Shown: positions 1 through 11,230, counted from the stretch's first letter. The stretch is DNA of 64,000 bases from Ligula intestinalis (GCA_036362985.1 JAYGXS010000010.1:1154585-1218584), one strand, 5' to 3'. A program made the numbers and translations. Notes: generated by a model from the sequence alone, not told the origin.

Positions 1-985
1 AGATCGAGTTTCCCTTAATTGGCATTCGTAGCCTGCGCAACAACAGTTCATATAATCTTTTGCTATTTTAGCATATTAAAACAGCCATAATCTTGTTTAA
101 TTTAATATTTTTTGATCGCTTCCGCCACCATTACACATTAATAGAACCTCACTAGCCAAGAATTAAAAGTTTGACCACAAAAAAGGTTGAGCAGTTGGGC
201 GATGGGGCTAGATATCTAGAGAGGCCCAACAAATCAGTTTTGCCCATTTATCCATGATTTCACGAAAATTGCAGTCATTCGCGATTATGGATTACCGTTT
301 ATATCCCGGTTTTGTGAGTTTGTGCCCTTAATTTGATTCTTTTATAACGGAGGACTGTTTTGCTGAAAATGTTGGAATGATATTTTCAAAATAAAGCGCA
401 TCACTCTTTTTCTCTCCCTCTCTCTGGATAGTGGGTCCACCTTCTGCCTGACAAGCGCTACGCACGAGGCTCGAGTCAGTTTGGACAACGCGAGCGGCGA
501 GAGAAGTCACGTGGTTGACGCCCACAGGCGGAGGGAGAGCGTGCCAGCGGTCACGCGGCCAACATTGAACACCTGATCATCATCACCCGAAGGCTATTCT
601 TGCGTGTAGCCAGCCGTCCGTACCATAGCAATGGGTGGGAGGGGCTCCGCTTGTGGCGGACAATGTTGAAGTTAGGACGAGGACTGTGGATACAAAAAAA
701 ACTGGAGGTCACGTGAGCCTGTCAGCAGTGGGCAAGAGCCAGTCAACAATTTTGCACTAATGACAAGAACCAGTGATTAAACTACTGGCATAATCGAAGC
801 GGGGGAGTAGGATGAGGCAATCATCACACCTACTTATAAACATATGTGCTGAACGCGTGGGGTTGGCTGTCTACCTTAGTAGTTATGTGGTCGAGCGAGT
901 TGGTAGGGCACAGGAACGATTGTTCTGAGTTTTTAACTTCCTACAGAATGTCATCGTCAGCGATAACAACAACAGCACCTGGCAC
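1..985. other. No recognisable gene
   Basis: I see no ORF with recognisable protein similarity and no exon-like block here. The stretch around 530-960 is moderately GC-rich but matched no other copy in the window by eye. It is probably intergenic or old repeat sequence. Confidence 0.4.
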
Positions 986-990
986 TTTTT

Positions 991-1355
991 TGTTAGGACG
1001 GCTTAACGAACAGCCTTAGCAAGTAGTAGCTTGCAAGCCGTAGCCCATACACGACAGGCTGTCGATTAGCATACACGTGAGCGAACGCTTCCTGCCAGAA
1101 AATCAATCGATAATTTGAATTTCAAACTACATTCACTCCCTGAGCCACCTGCCAATCCAACCGGCGACTACGTCAGGAAAGGAGCTGATTGGCTCAGTGG
1201 ACATCATGTTGTACGCGTTTGTTGCCCTAAATACGTTGCACCTCTTACACTAAAAGACTTCTGCTGCTGCACGCTTCTTGTCCTGTTCTTCCTTTGGGGG
1301 CTCACACAAGGCCTTATTGGGCGGTAATATCTCGGCCTGGGCTTCCGTTACAAAA
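991..1355 (+). repeat. Solo LTR, family shared with 60583-60933
   Basis: The block starts TGTTAGGACGG and ends near CCGTTACAAAA. It aligns along its length with 60583-60933, sharing AATTTGAATTTCAA, GCTGATTGGCTC and ATATCTCGGCCTGGGC. A TTTTT run on each side (986-990 and 1356-1360) is compatible with a 5-bp target-site duplication, though a homopolymer is weak proof. No internal gag/pol region is attached. Orientation is assumed from the TG...CA-like ends. Confidence 0.65.
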
Positions 1356-1664
1356 TTTTTATCCCCCCGCCCCGCATGACTCATCGTGCTTTTACCGCGA
1401 CGCCTGGCAATCCTGTGTGCTCGCATCCACCCCGGACGCTCTTGTTCGATTTGCTGTAAACACTATCCCCCATCTGTGTGCGGCCCATTTCCCGATTGAC
1501 GGATCAGAGGTTGCCTTTAGCTCTTGGCCGCACACAGGCACAACAACTGGCTTTGACTACTGTGAGCCGCTCTTTTCTGCAGAGCCTTTTGTCTACTCTT
1601 TTTCTTACAGTACTCTGTCCAACCTGTTCGAGCTTACCAGCTTCCGACTCGGGGGAACCTTTAT

Positions 1665-2055
1665 CGCAGGGGGTTAAGTGAGTTAGACCCAGCAACCGCG
1701 ATCTTCAGACCATGGCTAACTAGTGGAGAAGTCATTGAAAGCGAAAGTAGTAGGAAGAGTATATTGTGTACACAAGGGAACAGAGAATAGATGGATAGAG
1801 ATTTTACTTGGATACCTTGCGACCAGCAGGAGAGCCAGCCGCGGTCCAAGTGCCAGTTCGAGAGCAGTCTCAGGCCAGCAGACAGAGAGAGAGGGAGCAT
1901 TCGTTGGCTAGGTCAGCCTGTGATTGTTTGGACTGCGTGTGGGTGGTCCACGTCACGCGCGCCAGTAAGTCTGGCGGCCGCCACGACCTTGAGGTCTAGA
2001 GGGAGTGTGGTGAAGACAGGAAGGCCAGGGATCGGGCGGGCAACGAGTACTATAA
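1665..2055 (+). repeat. R1 LTR-like interspersed repeat, copy 1
   Basis: R1 is my label for a repeat of about 400 bp found many times in this window. Its landmarks in order are TTAAGTGAGTTARACCC, GCGATCTTCAGRCC, GAAAG-CCAGAGTAG-AGGAACAGTATATTGTGTACACAA, CCAAGTGCCAGTT, TTGGCTAGGTCAGCC and TCTGGCGGCCGCCACGACC. On the opposite strand it shows AATAAA-like and CCAAT-like boxes in some copies, as an LTR would, so the true sense may be minus. This copy and the next are in direct order about 0.5 kb apart. Confidence 0.55.
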
Positions 2056-2572
2056 GTAGTCCCTTCGAGACCGCAGTTAGGATACTGAAAGAATCCGAAC
2101 GGAGGTAGAATAGTTAAGTTAAGAAGGAGAGATACATACCAAAGAAAGGTTGCGAAACAGCGTGGGCGGCTGTGGCTGGAATGAGCCAGGATGCAGGGGC
2201 GGCTGAAGAAAGCCGCTGGTTCGATAAAACATCAACAACAAATCAGTATGTCGTATCATTATGATTTGAACCAAAGGGTACCATTGGCAGCGGAAGTATT
2301 GCCACCTGTTATGAAGAAGGTCTGGGGGTGTTGGTACTCAGGAAGGGACATCTCTGTTGGATTGGGAAGCAACCATGGCCTGGGCTGAATGGGCTATCGG
2401 CAGTAAGTCACAAATGCCAATCAAAAAATACGCAGGGACACGTCCGTAAATCGCCAAATGCGCAGGGAAAATAACAAAATACGCTAGAACAGGTCAGGAA
2501 GTCAACAACTACGCAGGGACGGCATGCCACTTCAGAAGTTGAGTGTTCATCTCTCGTCGGGATGTCTTCAAT

Positions 2573-2990
2573 ATCGCAGGGGGTTAACTGAGTTAAACCC
2601 AGGCAACTACGATCTTCAGACTTTTTTTACTTAGTAAAGAAGAAGTCTTGGAAAGGCCAGAGTAGAAGGAACAGTATATTGTGTACACAAGCGAACAGAG
2701 AATAGATGGAGGAAGTCTGACTTGGGAGAACACGACCACTCAGGAGATTGACCGGGTCCCAAGTGCCAGTTTGAGGGCAGTAAGGCCAGTGGACAGAGAG
2801 AGAGAGAGCGTTCCTTGGCTAGGTCAGCCAGTAACTGGTTGGACAGCGAATGGAAGGACATTGTAGTGGGCAATCCACTTCACGCGCAACAGTTAGTCTG
2901 GCGGCCGCCACGACCTTGAGCTCCAGACAGACTGAGGTCACGACAGGAAGGCCAGGCATCGAGCAGGCAATTACCACTACATCTTCTAAG
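2573..2990 (+). repeat. R1 LTR-like repeat, copy 2
   Basis: This direct copy of 1665-2055 carries the same landmarks, including GTATATTGTGTACACAAG and the CTGGCGGCCGCCACGACCTTGAG block. The copies have diverged by substitutions and small indels. A third, partial copy of the middle part (GATGGACAGAGATTTGACTTGG to CCAAGTGCCAG) follows at about 3047-3122. Confidence 0.55.
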
Positions 2991-3387
2991 ATCACTCCTT
3001 TCGACAAGCATCCATCCACCAAGGCTGATATTCACGACTAAAAGTGGAGAATAGATGGACAGAGATTTGACTTGGATAGCTTGCGACCAGCGGGAGAGCC
3101 AGCCGCGGTCCAAGTGCCAGCGGCAACAAGTTTCAGGTGCCGCACCACCACCTGGTCATTCCGAGCTCCCTTGTCTCCGTAATGTTTATATATATCTAGG
3201 AAGAATGGTTTTCTTTTTTGAAAGTCAAAGTCGGCAAGAATAGCGTTTTCAACTCTCCAGCCTAACGTCAGCAACCAGCGACTCTGAAGTGCAAAAAGAG
3301 TTATTTTGGTTCTAAAGGAGGTGTGCGAGCGTTGAGCCGATCTGCACTAAAGAAAAAACCCTTTCCGTCCTGTGATGTGAGATCCAA

Positions 3388-4720
3388 TATAGTTCAGTAT
3401 TAGTTCAGTATATTTAGGGTAGTAGGCAATATACGGTTTACCTATATAAGGTACAACAACATGTAAGGAAGCCCAAGGCCAAGCCCGCGATAATATACGC
3501 GTAAGCAAAGGGGGGGATCCAAATGATAGTAGGTCAAGGGGTTTAGGTCAGCGAGCATGAAACCCCTTCCCCACTCCCGCTAACCCCCCGTGGCATATTC
3601 ACATCCGGCTGTCACGTCAGGTGTCAAGACCCTACTGAAAACAGTACGCATAAAAGAATCCAATTTAAAATAATAATAATTTATAAATAGTGAGAAACAT
3701 ATACACCTTTACAATTTTTTCTGTATGTCTGACCACAGCGTTGGTTTCCGCTAACAGTGCTTTCCTGTGCATATGAACGGTAGCTGTTACGTAAATACGC
3801 ATCCAGTTTACGTTTGAATGCATCAGTCGCGTTCGCCATTATAACCTCCCGGGCAGTCCCTTCCAGGCACCGATGACTCGCTGTGAAAAGGATTTGCTGC
3901 GGACATGCAGATGTGATAAGGTTCCCCGGAGTTCAAGGCAATTTCCATGAAGGTTAGTTGATGTGGCGGATGCGAAGAAGTCATAAAACAGCAGGGCATT
4001 TTCCCGATTCCTCACGAGTTGATAGTCTACATTCGCAAGATGAGGACTTTAGCTCCTCCACAATCACTTTTGCCCTCCTTTAGAATCTTTCTACCAGCCG
4101 GTAGTCCTTTTGCAGCCATTAGCGCCACGCCGTACTCCAGATGTGAGCGAATAAACGTTCCATCGATTTTGCCAAATAGTTTTTTGTCTATGTCGACAAA
4201 AGTTTGCTTAGTGGCAAACAGAACACTGCTCACCCTCTTGGCAGCTCTGACACATTGCAAATATGGTTTCGGAGATGGCACAATAGTTATTCCCGGATCT
4301 TTGTGTTCTGTTACGTTCGACAGGCACCTTCTATCAAGTACGTAGTTGTGTGAATCATCCGCCGAGCTCACTTTCTTCGTTTTGAGCTGCATTGTGACAC
4401 AATTTTCAAAGTCAAACCGCATTGACCATTTTTGGACCATTCACCTATGCGGTGAAGTCCTTCTTGCAGAGTTTGTTCATCATAAGTGTTCCTGACGGGT
4501 TGCCATGTCTTAAGCTCATCTGCAAACAGGACTCCATTGCTGTCCAGTCCATGCCTAAAATCATTGACATAGATTAAGAACAATAAAGGTCCAAGAACGG
4601 AGCCCTGAGGTAATTCACTAACAAACCTTTAGGCAAACCCTCCGCCCATGTCAGGCCGAAACGTATCAAAATTGTTACCTGCTTAAACTTTAGGGCTCAT
4701 ATAAGGTCAAATGTAGTAGA
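3388..4720 (-). mobile_element. CR1/Jockey-type non-LTR retrotransposon, 5'-truncated and decayed
   Basis: Read on the minus strand, the block encodes the second half of a reverse transcriptase. It has LPQGSVLGPLLFLIYVNDF at about 4565-4620, then LFADELKTW, where the catalytic FADD box has become FADE. The C-terminal region follows (GTFIRSHLEYG), then a degenerate tail RVIGAWKGLP near 3850-3900. At least two frame changes occur. The 3' end carries a short repeat tail, read on minus as ACCCTAAATATACTGAACTAA (3388-3420), matching the tail of the element at 12555-14645. The family normally has an APE endonuclease plus RT; here only the RT 3' half remains. Confidence 0.75.
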
Positions 4721-4801
4721 TTGAACGGAAATACGATCGCAGTTGCCTAAAAAAGTTTGCTTATTTGAAAGAATTGTGGTCTCATAACCGTTAGACTGCA
4801 G

Positions 4802-5464
4802 TAACTGACAGTCCAGCCAAGGGTAATTGTAGAAATGTAATGACGGGCGGTTCCATACGTGAAGAATGTATCGGAAGCGGTCAGCCGTCTACTCACCCCG
4901 CTTGGAATTGGAGTTGTGCACAGGCCAGAAGCAATCATCAGGCGCCGGATCATGAGACCGAAAGACCCACTGCCACGGGTGGAAACGGCTGGAGTCGTTT
5001 GCCGGATCTGGTGCAGATGTAGACGAAGCAACTTTGTCGGAGAAACCGGAAGTTTACTCCGGAAGTGAATGGCCGAGCATGCAGCGGCGCTGAAGAAGAA
5101 AGATACCAACCCCCAGGTTGCAGCTCATTCAGCGGGAGCGGACCATATTTTTAAGTTTGACGAGGTCGAAATCCTCGCAAGAGGTGACAACCGAGTGAGC
5201 CGCGAGCTGCCGGAGTCATGTTTCTCAGGCCTCCAGTCCATCAGCAAGTGCAACGGTTTGGTGTTCCCATATTGTGTACTGGGACATGACCTATACCAGA
5301 GAATCAGGCACGTGAGAAGGGCCGAGCCCAGCAACAACAACGCGGACGACAACAAGCATAACTTTCGCGCAATTACCAAGATTAGATTTAATAGTTTATC
5401 GTACAGTTGTTCGTGTTTTCTTGATTTGTTGCCTCGACCTGAGGCTCAGAACGCCTCATGCTAA
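4802..5464 (+). pseudogene. PLE GIY-YIG endonuclease domain, interrupted by an in-frame stop
   Basis: The reading frame gives PYVKNVSEAVSRLL, the CRIWCRCRRSNFVGETG segment typical of the PLE GIY-YIG region, then a TGA at 5066-5068, and continues in the same frame with MAEHAAALKKKDTNPQVAAHS, FDEVEILARGDN and SRELPESCFSG. The domain cuts target DNA for PLE insertion. In intact relatives the frame runs through the TGA position, so this is a one-codon lesion. The reverse transcriptase is missing upstream, with stops at 4838-4843. The C-terminal tail ends at 5462-5464. Confidence 0.75.
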
Positions 5465-5514
5465 AGAAAAATGCCTCACACAAATTTGTAAATTACAAGA
5501 ACAGCAGCATTTAT

Positions 5515-5990
5515 TGGATCCATAAAGTTCAGGAGCGCTCATCAGCTGCTACCTCTCATTGCATAACGTAGATGACCTAAGAGAAAATGCAAAATTGAAT
5601 TGGTCGCACGAGCTGGCGCTTGTCCAAACGAGTAAGGGAACACATACTAGCATGGTTAGGGAAGGGTCAGTTCAACAGTTCAATTCTAGTGCATCGCGTG
5701 GATGCCAAAGAGGCCTTCCGAGTGATTTACAAGGTGCCTTTAAGCTACTCAAAACTCCTCGGACAGCGTCTGTTGGCGACGGCAGAGGCGGCTGCCATCA
5801 GGCTACGCAGACCGCTGCTATGTGCCCAAAAGAATTTCGTCGCGGCGCCCCAGTTGCCATGGGCGAATCTAGGTCACACGGCCACCCACAGCGGACCGCA
5901 GGTCTCGGAAACGGGCCCCCGCAGAGACGACCACGTCCCAAGCCCAGCCACGCACACCTTATCGGCGGCCCTGAATGCCGGGCCGTCTAG
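5515..5990 (+). mobile_element. PLE terminal repeat joined directly to a GIY-YIG fragment
   Basis: Bases 5515-5610 (TTGGATCCATAAAGTTCAGG, GCGCTCATCAGCTGC) resemble the terminal repeat of the PLE at 34717-37373, in the same orientation as its left repeat. The sequence then runs straight into a GIY-YIG C-terminal segment: LSKRVREHILAWLGKG, EAFRVIYKVP, QRLLATAEAAAIRL and ALPW-like PQLPW at about 5618-5865. The whole reverse transcriptase is absent between the two. It looks like an internally deleted PLE or an association of a terminal repeat with an unrelated truncated copy. Confidence 0.6.
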
Positions 5991-6170
5991 ACATTGACAC
6001 TCTGATCTCAACTCCCCCAACCTCCCCCCACCCCCCTTCCTCCCCACAGTGACAACGAGAACACTTCATCTGTCCACCAACCACCATAGTTTATTCATAC
6101 CATATAAATGTAAAGGCCTGACGAGAATTTATCGAAAACAAACGTATGTTCGCTAATTTATCTTCGAAAG

Positions 6171-6466
6171 TTGAATTCATACGGAAAAATCGATACAAAA
6201 CTGCAAGGTATTGGCAAAGAGGCAAATCAATAACGTAGGAAAGTTAAAAGACAGTAGGCAGAAAAAATTGGGGAAAACAATGTAATGCAGAAAACATTTG
6301 GAAGGGGACTGTGTAAATCTGGGTGCCGGATATTCCCAATTTTTCTGCATAACACGTTTTTTCTCCATTTTCGCTGCCCACTGTGTTTTAACTTTCCTAC
6401 GTTATTGATTTGCGTCTTGGCCCCATCCTATGACCTCGCAGTTTTGTATTGATTTTTTAAATTCAA
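6171..6466. mobile_element. Foldback MITE with long inverted arms
   Basis: The left arm (from TTGAATTCATACGG, 6171) and the right arm (ending at 6466) are reverse complements over about 120 bases. They share AATACAAAACTGC-like, GCAAATCAATAACGTAGG, AAAGTTAAAA-ACAGT and ATGCAGAAAA. The central spacer is small. No coding capacity is visible. Arm length relative to total length is typical of foldback or MITE elements; the superfamily is unknown. Confidence 0.7.
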
Positions 6467-6704
6467 TTTTTTTTATTTATCTCACATGATTCATGTTATT
6501 CAATTGGAGGTAACAGCTGATGAGCGCTCCTGCGGTTCTTGCGATTTACAAATTTGCACCTGGGAAACTCTGAGTAAAGTATCACAGAAACTTCCTAGGT
6601 TATTTGATATCACAGAACAAAACCTTATCTATTTTGTGTTGTGCAAAATCACTCATATAAACAAGGAAGTTTCAAATAAATTCCTTATGGAATCGGGCTA
6701 GGAC

Positions 6705-6938
6705 ATGACTGGTCGGCCGGCCGAAGTTGTCATGAGAGCTTCTACAGTACAGGACAAACCTTTGGATGGGAGAAAAACATGCATCGTCGGAGTTTACCCC
6801 TCCAAAAATGGCCGAGAATTCCTCGAAGCCATGCACTCCAACGATTCATGCATCAACCAGCACGTAGCGTTAAGTATTATTTACAATCACGTCAAAAACT
6901 ATGGAAAAGACAAAGGCTGCACGGTAGAGACTAACTGA
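6705..6938 (+). pseudogene. PLE GIY-YIG C-terminal fragment (copy A)
   Basis: The 77-codon frame gives KTCIVGVYPSKNGREFLEAM, HSNDSCINQHVALS and IYNHVKNYGK, which aligns with the longer intact copy at 11817-12212. The N-terminal half of the nuclease domain, with the GIY and YIG strands, is lost. Downstream sequence to about 7133 aligns with 12212-12413 at only roughly 80% identity by eye. Confidence 0.7.
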
Positions 6939-7132
6939 GGCCACACCTACCCACAACGTCTCACCCTATATAACTATTTTTTCGGCAGTCTTGAAATTTT
7001 GTGGTGCTTTGCACTTTTTCTGTTAGTCCAAAAACAATTTGGGGTGCCAAACACGAAAATTCACTCATTCAAGTTACTTTTTATCCCAAAGCATATCTTC
7101 TTCAAATTAAAATTTCTTGGGGTACGCGTGTT

Positions 7133-8841
7133 CCAGTTTATACGAATATTTGAGTGTACAAGTTGGCAGTACAGTAGATGCTAAAACTCCTGAACTGTTG
7201 TGGTTTAGACAATAAAATTTATTTTGCGTGAAATTAACCCATGCGGCGTCCCCCTCGGAGTTTTACTGTAGTAAACTACTTTGCATAATTAAAAGAGGGC
7301 ATCTGTTTGCTGACAAATTACTAGTTACTAACATAAAAATAGAGCATTTTCACCAAAAACTAGAAATTGGCATGATGTTCACGTTTTCTGGTGACTTCTA
7401 CCTTTTAGTTCCAAACTGGGATTCGACCTGATGATCGTAGTGATCCGACTACAACCACTACTCAGACCGCTACATCCTCAGGAAACAACTATGCGATCTC
7501 CGAGGCTCATTGAACAAAAGGAAGATAAAACTATAAAAACGTTCATGCCAAACGTACCGACTTTTTAAAGAAACTGACTAAATTATTCTTCTTCTATTTT
7601 TTCTGCTTTTATGAGCCTTTTCTAACAGAAGGCCAGCAATCCTGACGTGTCGCGCCTGCGGCCAACTGCGAGCAATGATTCCTTATTCAACAACGGACTG
7701 TCTCAAGGTCATATGCCCTCGAGGCGATTGTCCTCACGCGATGACCTTGAACCGCTGGATCAGACCGCACACACACACGCACAAAAGTGCGAGCCCATTC
7801 GCGTATCCAAATAGTCATAGTTCCTCAAGAGCCACTTAGGCATGACACGCAGTAGGCGACACCCTCGAGTAATCCACGCACTAATCATTCAACAGTTGAA
7901 CTTGTTTGATAATTACTTATAAGCAGCTGTCAACTCTCACAGAGTGATTCGCAACACGGACTAGAAATAGCCAGTCCGCCCCAGGCTCAAGGTTCGCTCC
8001 GCGGCCACACCTCAGCCCTGGATAATGCCAACAGCATGACTGCCACCCGAGGAAGCAACTGCTTTTCAAGCAGTCAACAATGTTGACCAGCTCAAAGTAG
8101 AACAGTGTCCCTCCTTATTATTTTTGAATCTCTTGATGCAAGTCATTGGAGCCGCCGCAGACATGATAACCAGGCTACTTCTTCCATTCACTTATCGCAT
8201 GCGAGGCCAATGTGATTTCTGTTAGTTGCCTAGCTGTTATGACCTTGGGTGTGCCTGTGTCGGCACTGGTTGTATCCCCCAGTCGTATGTTGGGAAAGGA
8301 AGGCAGACAGGATAGCAGATAATATTTTACTGTCCCTATTTCCGCTTGTACATCAACTCTGCCTTCTGTGTCCGACAGCTTGTCCTCTTGTGCAGCTCGG
8401 TCATGTCTGCAGCTCTTCTGTGTCCGTCAGCAGCCTGTGTTCTGTCGTCGTTCTCGTCACCAGCAGGTCTCTCGTCTAGGGCAACAGAGTCCCGCGTCTC
8501 CAGCAGCAGAATCTCGTGTCCCCAGCAGCAGAGTGCCGCCTTGTGTCAGTGGCAGCATATTTAAGGACCAACGGCCTTTGTTCCCTATTTTCCCCTCTGC
8601 TCTTGGCCCATGCGAGTAGCCATCGCGCGGTGTCCTCGGTGTGATACTTGGCGCGCGTGCTTTGCCCCTGGCCAGGCGTGACCTGATTATGACAGAAACC
8701 CGGCCGGCGGCGGTCTCGCATGTGCGTAACTCGCTTGTGACCTCGCGTGGTGTCCACCCTTGCAGGTCGCGCATAACCTGTTCCTTTATGTGATGGCAGT
8801 ATCGCATTTTCCCCCTTGGTTTTCCTGACTAGAGGACGGCA
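7133..8841. repeat. Long duplicated block, copy A (uninterrupted)
   Basis: From about CCAGTTTATACGAATATTTG this block is near-identical (about 98-99% by eye) to 12413-12554 plus 14646-16213. Homology stops after GAGGACGGC, where the flanks differ. It contains a tRNA-like segment (7411-7482), an LTR-like segment (7635-7990) related to 8911-9250, and a TATA-like CATATTTAAGGACC near 8560. No convincing protein frame is present; the frames around 8249-8619 look spurious. It may be a non-autonomous LTR element or a segmental duplication. Confidence 0.7.
7411..7482 (-). repeat. tRNA-like (SINE-head) segment, copy A
   Basis: On the minus strand, TAGCGGTCTGAGTAGTGG resembles a Pol III A box and GGTCGAATCCC a B box, with tRNA-like spacing. 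There is no clean acceptor stem, so I do not call a functional tRNA. It recurs at 14786-14856 because it lies inside the duplicated block. Confidence 0.4.
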
Positions 8842-8910
8842 CGAGTGTTGACTCCTGTTCTGTCCCGTCCTAGCACTATCCTAACCGAATGCCAGCATAA
8901 TTTTACAGGC

Positions 8911-9452
8911 TGTTCTGACGTGTCGCGCCTGCGGCCGACTGCAAACAATGATTTTTTTCTCAACAGCGGACTGTCTCAAGGTCATATGCCTTCGCATTAA
9001 CTGTGCCCACATGATAAACTTTAACCTCTGGATAGGACTCACAGGCACGCGAACCCACGCGCCTGCCCAACTGGTCAAATTTCTTCAAGGGCCACTTTGG
9101 TGCACCTCACACGGCAGCTGGCCCTATTCCAACGTGCCCAACCCTGCCATAAGCGAACGCGCTTAACAATCACTTATAAGCAACTGTCACATCTGCCATA
9201 CTGAATCATAACAGAGACCGACAAGGACACCTCCAGTCCGTCCCATTTTCGTGCTTCACCCTGAGGCGGGACATACAGCGCAGTGGCTTTATGCCAGCGG
9301 CAACTACCACCCATACAGCAAGTCCGGATTCTTTACACAATCAAATCTCCTCGGGTTGGCTTCCAAAGTTACGCCCTTCGTATTGTGTTCTTCCTTGGGG
9401 CTTGCAAAAGGCGTAATTCGACGGTGAAACACGTCAGATATCAACGTTACAA
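8911..9452 (+). repeat. Degraded LTR-like repeat related to 7635-7990
   Basis: The start TGTTCTGACGTGTCGCGCC and the stretch CGGACTGTCTCAAGGTCATA match bases 7635-7710. Both copies have a TATA-like ACTTATAAGCA (9168 here, 7915 there). The 3' part (TTCTTCCTTGGGGCTTGCAAAAGGCG to CAACGTTACAATA) resembles the end of the solo LTR at 991-1355. No matching target-site duplication was found. Confidence 0.45.
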
Positions 9453-9459
9453 TAGTTGC

Positions 9460-10260
9460 AACCACTACTACCACAATCACTGTTTTTATCGTTATTATTG
9501 TTATTATCGTTTATACTAATTCAACGGGATTCTCATCACCGATGGAAGCAAAGAGGCAAATTCCGAAAAAAAAACTAGTCCCCAGGAGTTGCTAGTCAAA
9601 CCCATCGACGTACTTCTCTGTAAAACCAATGCGATGAAACGGACAACTGTCTCGGACACGTCCAACCCTCCGCCTTCTATAATTCTGCCAAAAAACATAC
9701 TTCCCAGTCAATAGCATAATCTACGAGCAGGTGAAAGGCACGCCGCGGCCCGCTCGTGGGATCCGGCCACACTTCAAGGTTGTTAATTTTTGTGACAGGC
9801 GATAGCCGCGTTAGCCGCTAGCTGCCTGAGCTACAGTTCTTTTAGCCGCCTCCGTATTCTATGTTGGGACATTGCGTAGGCGTATAAGTAATTAATCACG
9901 CGGGGGGGGGGGCATCGAAAGCTGCCAGTGGTAGCAGGTAAAATTACCGAGGCGTAAACACGGGTGCCAAAATAATGGGTACGCACTGGCAAGAGGTTAG
10001 CGCATTAACTGGGAGGGGGGGGGGTTAAGAACGCTGCCCTGGGCTTTCTGCGTGATCATTGGTTAAAAGAGTCTAGTGAGCCAGAAATAACCACCCCCGT
10101 GTCCCGTTGAACGAGCGTTTGTTGGCATGACTCCTGCAGACAATACCACTCGGGGACAAATCAGGGATTGTTTTAAAGTTGCAAAAAATTCCATCTGATA
10201 ACTCAGAATAGCATTTGGCGAGTGTGCACTTTCAGTAAATTCATAAATTTATATGGGAGG
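9460..10260. other. No gene seen; two poly-G tracts
   Basis: The block holds no convincing coding frame. It contains runs of G at 9901-9912 and 10013-10023 about 110 bp apart, each in a GC-rich patch. The rest is mixed-composition sequence without repeats that I recognise. Confidence 0.35.
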
Positions 10261-10264
10261 TTTA

Positions 10265-11065
10265 AATTTAAACAATCTATCGATCGTCTTTTCTTCCAAG
10301 CGGGTTGATTGAGAATAACACCCGAACATTCGCTGCTGGGAAGGTTTGCGCTGCGGCTTGGTTGAGGCGTCTGCTTAGGAGTTCGTTTGCTGCATCCCCT
10401 TGAAAGGGTTTTTTGGGAATAAGTTCTCTGTTTACCACAGTGGGTGTGGTGGGCTTTGCTCCTTTCTCCGTCATATTATTTATGATAAATCTGTCCGGAT
10501 ATCCGATCTCTCGAAGCAGGTTCTGGAGTTTCTGGAGCTCCATTTAAATAGTGGCTGCCGAGCAGATTTTTCTGGTTCTTTGCGGTAAGCAGCGGACCAA
10601 ATTTCGCTTCTGTTAGATAGGTAAAAACACGTTAAGGTTTGTGTATTGGCCGGACCAGGTTTTCTTTCGATAAACACTTCTTCGGATGCTACCGTCAGGT
10701 CTTCGACTTAGGAGAACATCCAAGAAAGGAAGCGAACCTGCAGTCTCCATCTCCAAGGTGAACTTAATGGCGGGGTGTGCTTGGTTAACAGTATGTAGAA
10801 GCGCATTTACATCAGTTTCTGCTGGAGCGACGGCGAATATATCAACAACATATCGACCATAATGTTTTAATTCATGGATCTGTTCGCTGGATTGAAATTT
10901 CTCAAGCTTGCTGAGGAAGATGTCAGCCAAGGGAGGCCCGAAAAGCGAGGCCATAGTGTAGCGGGCCAGAGATGTCGAGGTTAGCACACACCTAAAGGAG
11001 TAATTCACACATATGATTCTCCGAAAGTAACGCCAAACGGGGCTCTCCTTCACCACAACACGCAA
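10265..11065 (-). pseudogene. PLE reverse transcriptase fragment with altered catalytic box
   Basis: On the minus strand the frame gives FGPPLADIFLSKLEKFQSS, then HYGRYVVDIFAVAP, HPAIKFTLEME, LPFLDVLLSRRPDGSI and SVYRKKTWSGQYTN, followed after a frame change by YPDRFIINNM and PKKPFQGDAANELL. This order is that of the PLE RT palm and thumb. The usual catalytic YVDD reads YVVD, so the second metal-binding aspartate pair is broken. Truncated on both sides; no GIY-YIG domain is attached. Confidence 0.8.
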
Positions 11066-11230
11066 TCAGAGAATAGAGAGATAGAAGGATAACGCGATGG
11101 TAAGAAATAAGGTGTGTTGATATAAATGGAATGGTAAACAATAAAGAGCGGGAAAGATACGATACAGGGGATTACCAAGGGTCTGTACAAATGATCCATT
11201 TGGATTGAGGAGTGATCACAGAATATTAGT
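11066..11230 (-). repeat. Repeat fragment also present at about 26945-27090
   Basis: Read on minus, TTTGTACAGACCCTT, GTATCGTATCTTTCCCGC and TTTATTGTTTACCATTCC align with TTGTACAGTCCCTTCGCAAG and TTACTGTTTACCAATTC near 26960-27040 on the plus strand. The repeat is pyrimidine-rich and non-coding. Its family is not identified. Confidence 0.4.

Noticed and set aside
7411..7482. Functional tRNA gene
   Set aside because: A- and B-box-like strings exist, but the acceptor stem and T-arm do not pair convincingly.
8249..8807. Overlapping frames at 8249-8807 (and their copies at 15622-16172)
   Set aside because: They lie in the duplicated non-coding block, have Ser/Val/Arg-rich composition from CAGCAG-like runs, and match no protein family.
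9901..10023. Poly-G tracts as a regulatory G-quadruplex pair
   Set aside because: Only homopolymer runs are visible, with no gene nearby to regulate; they could be sequencing or repeat artefacts.
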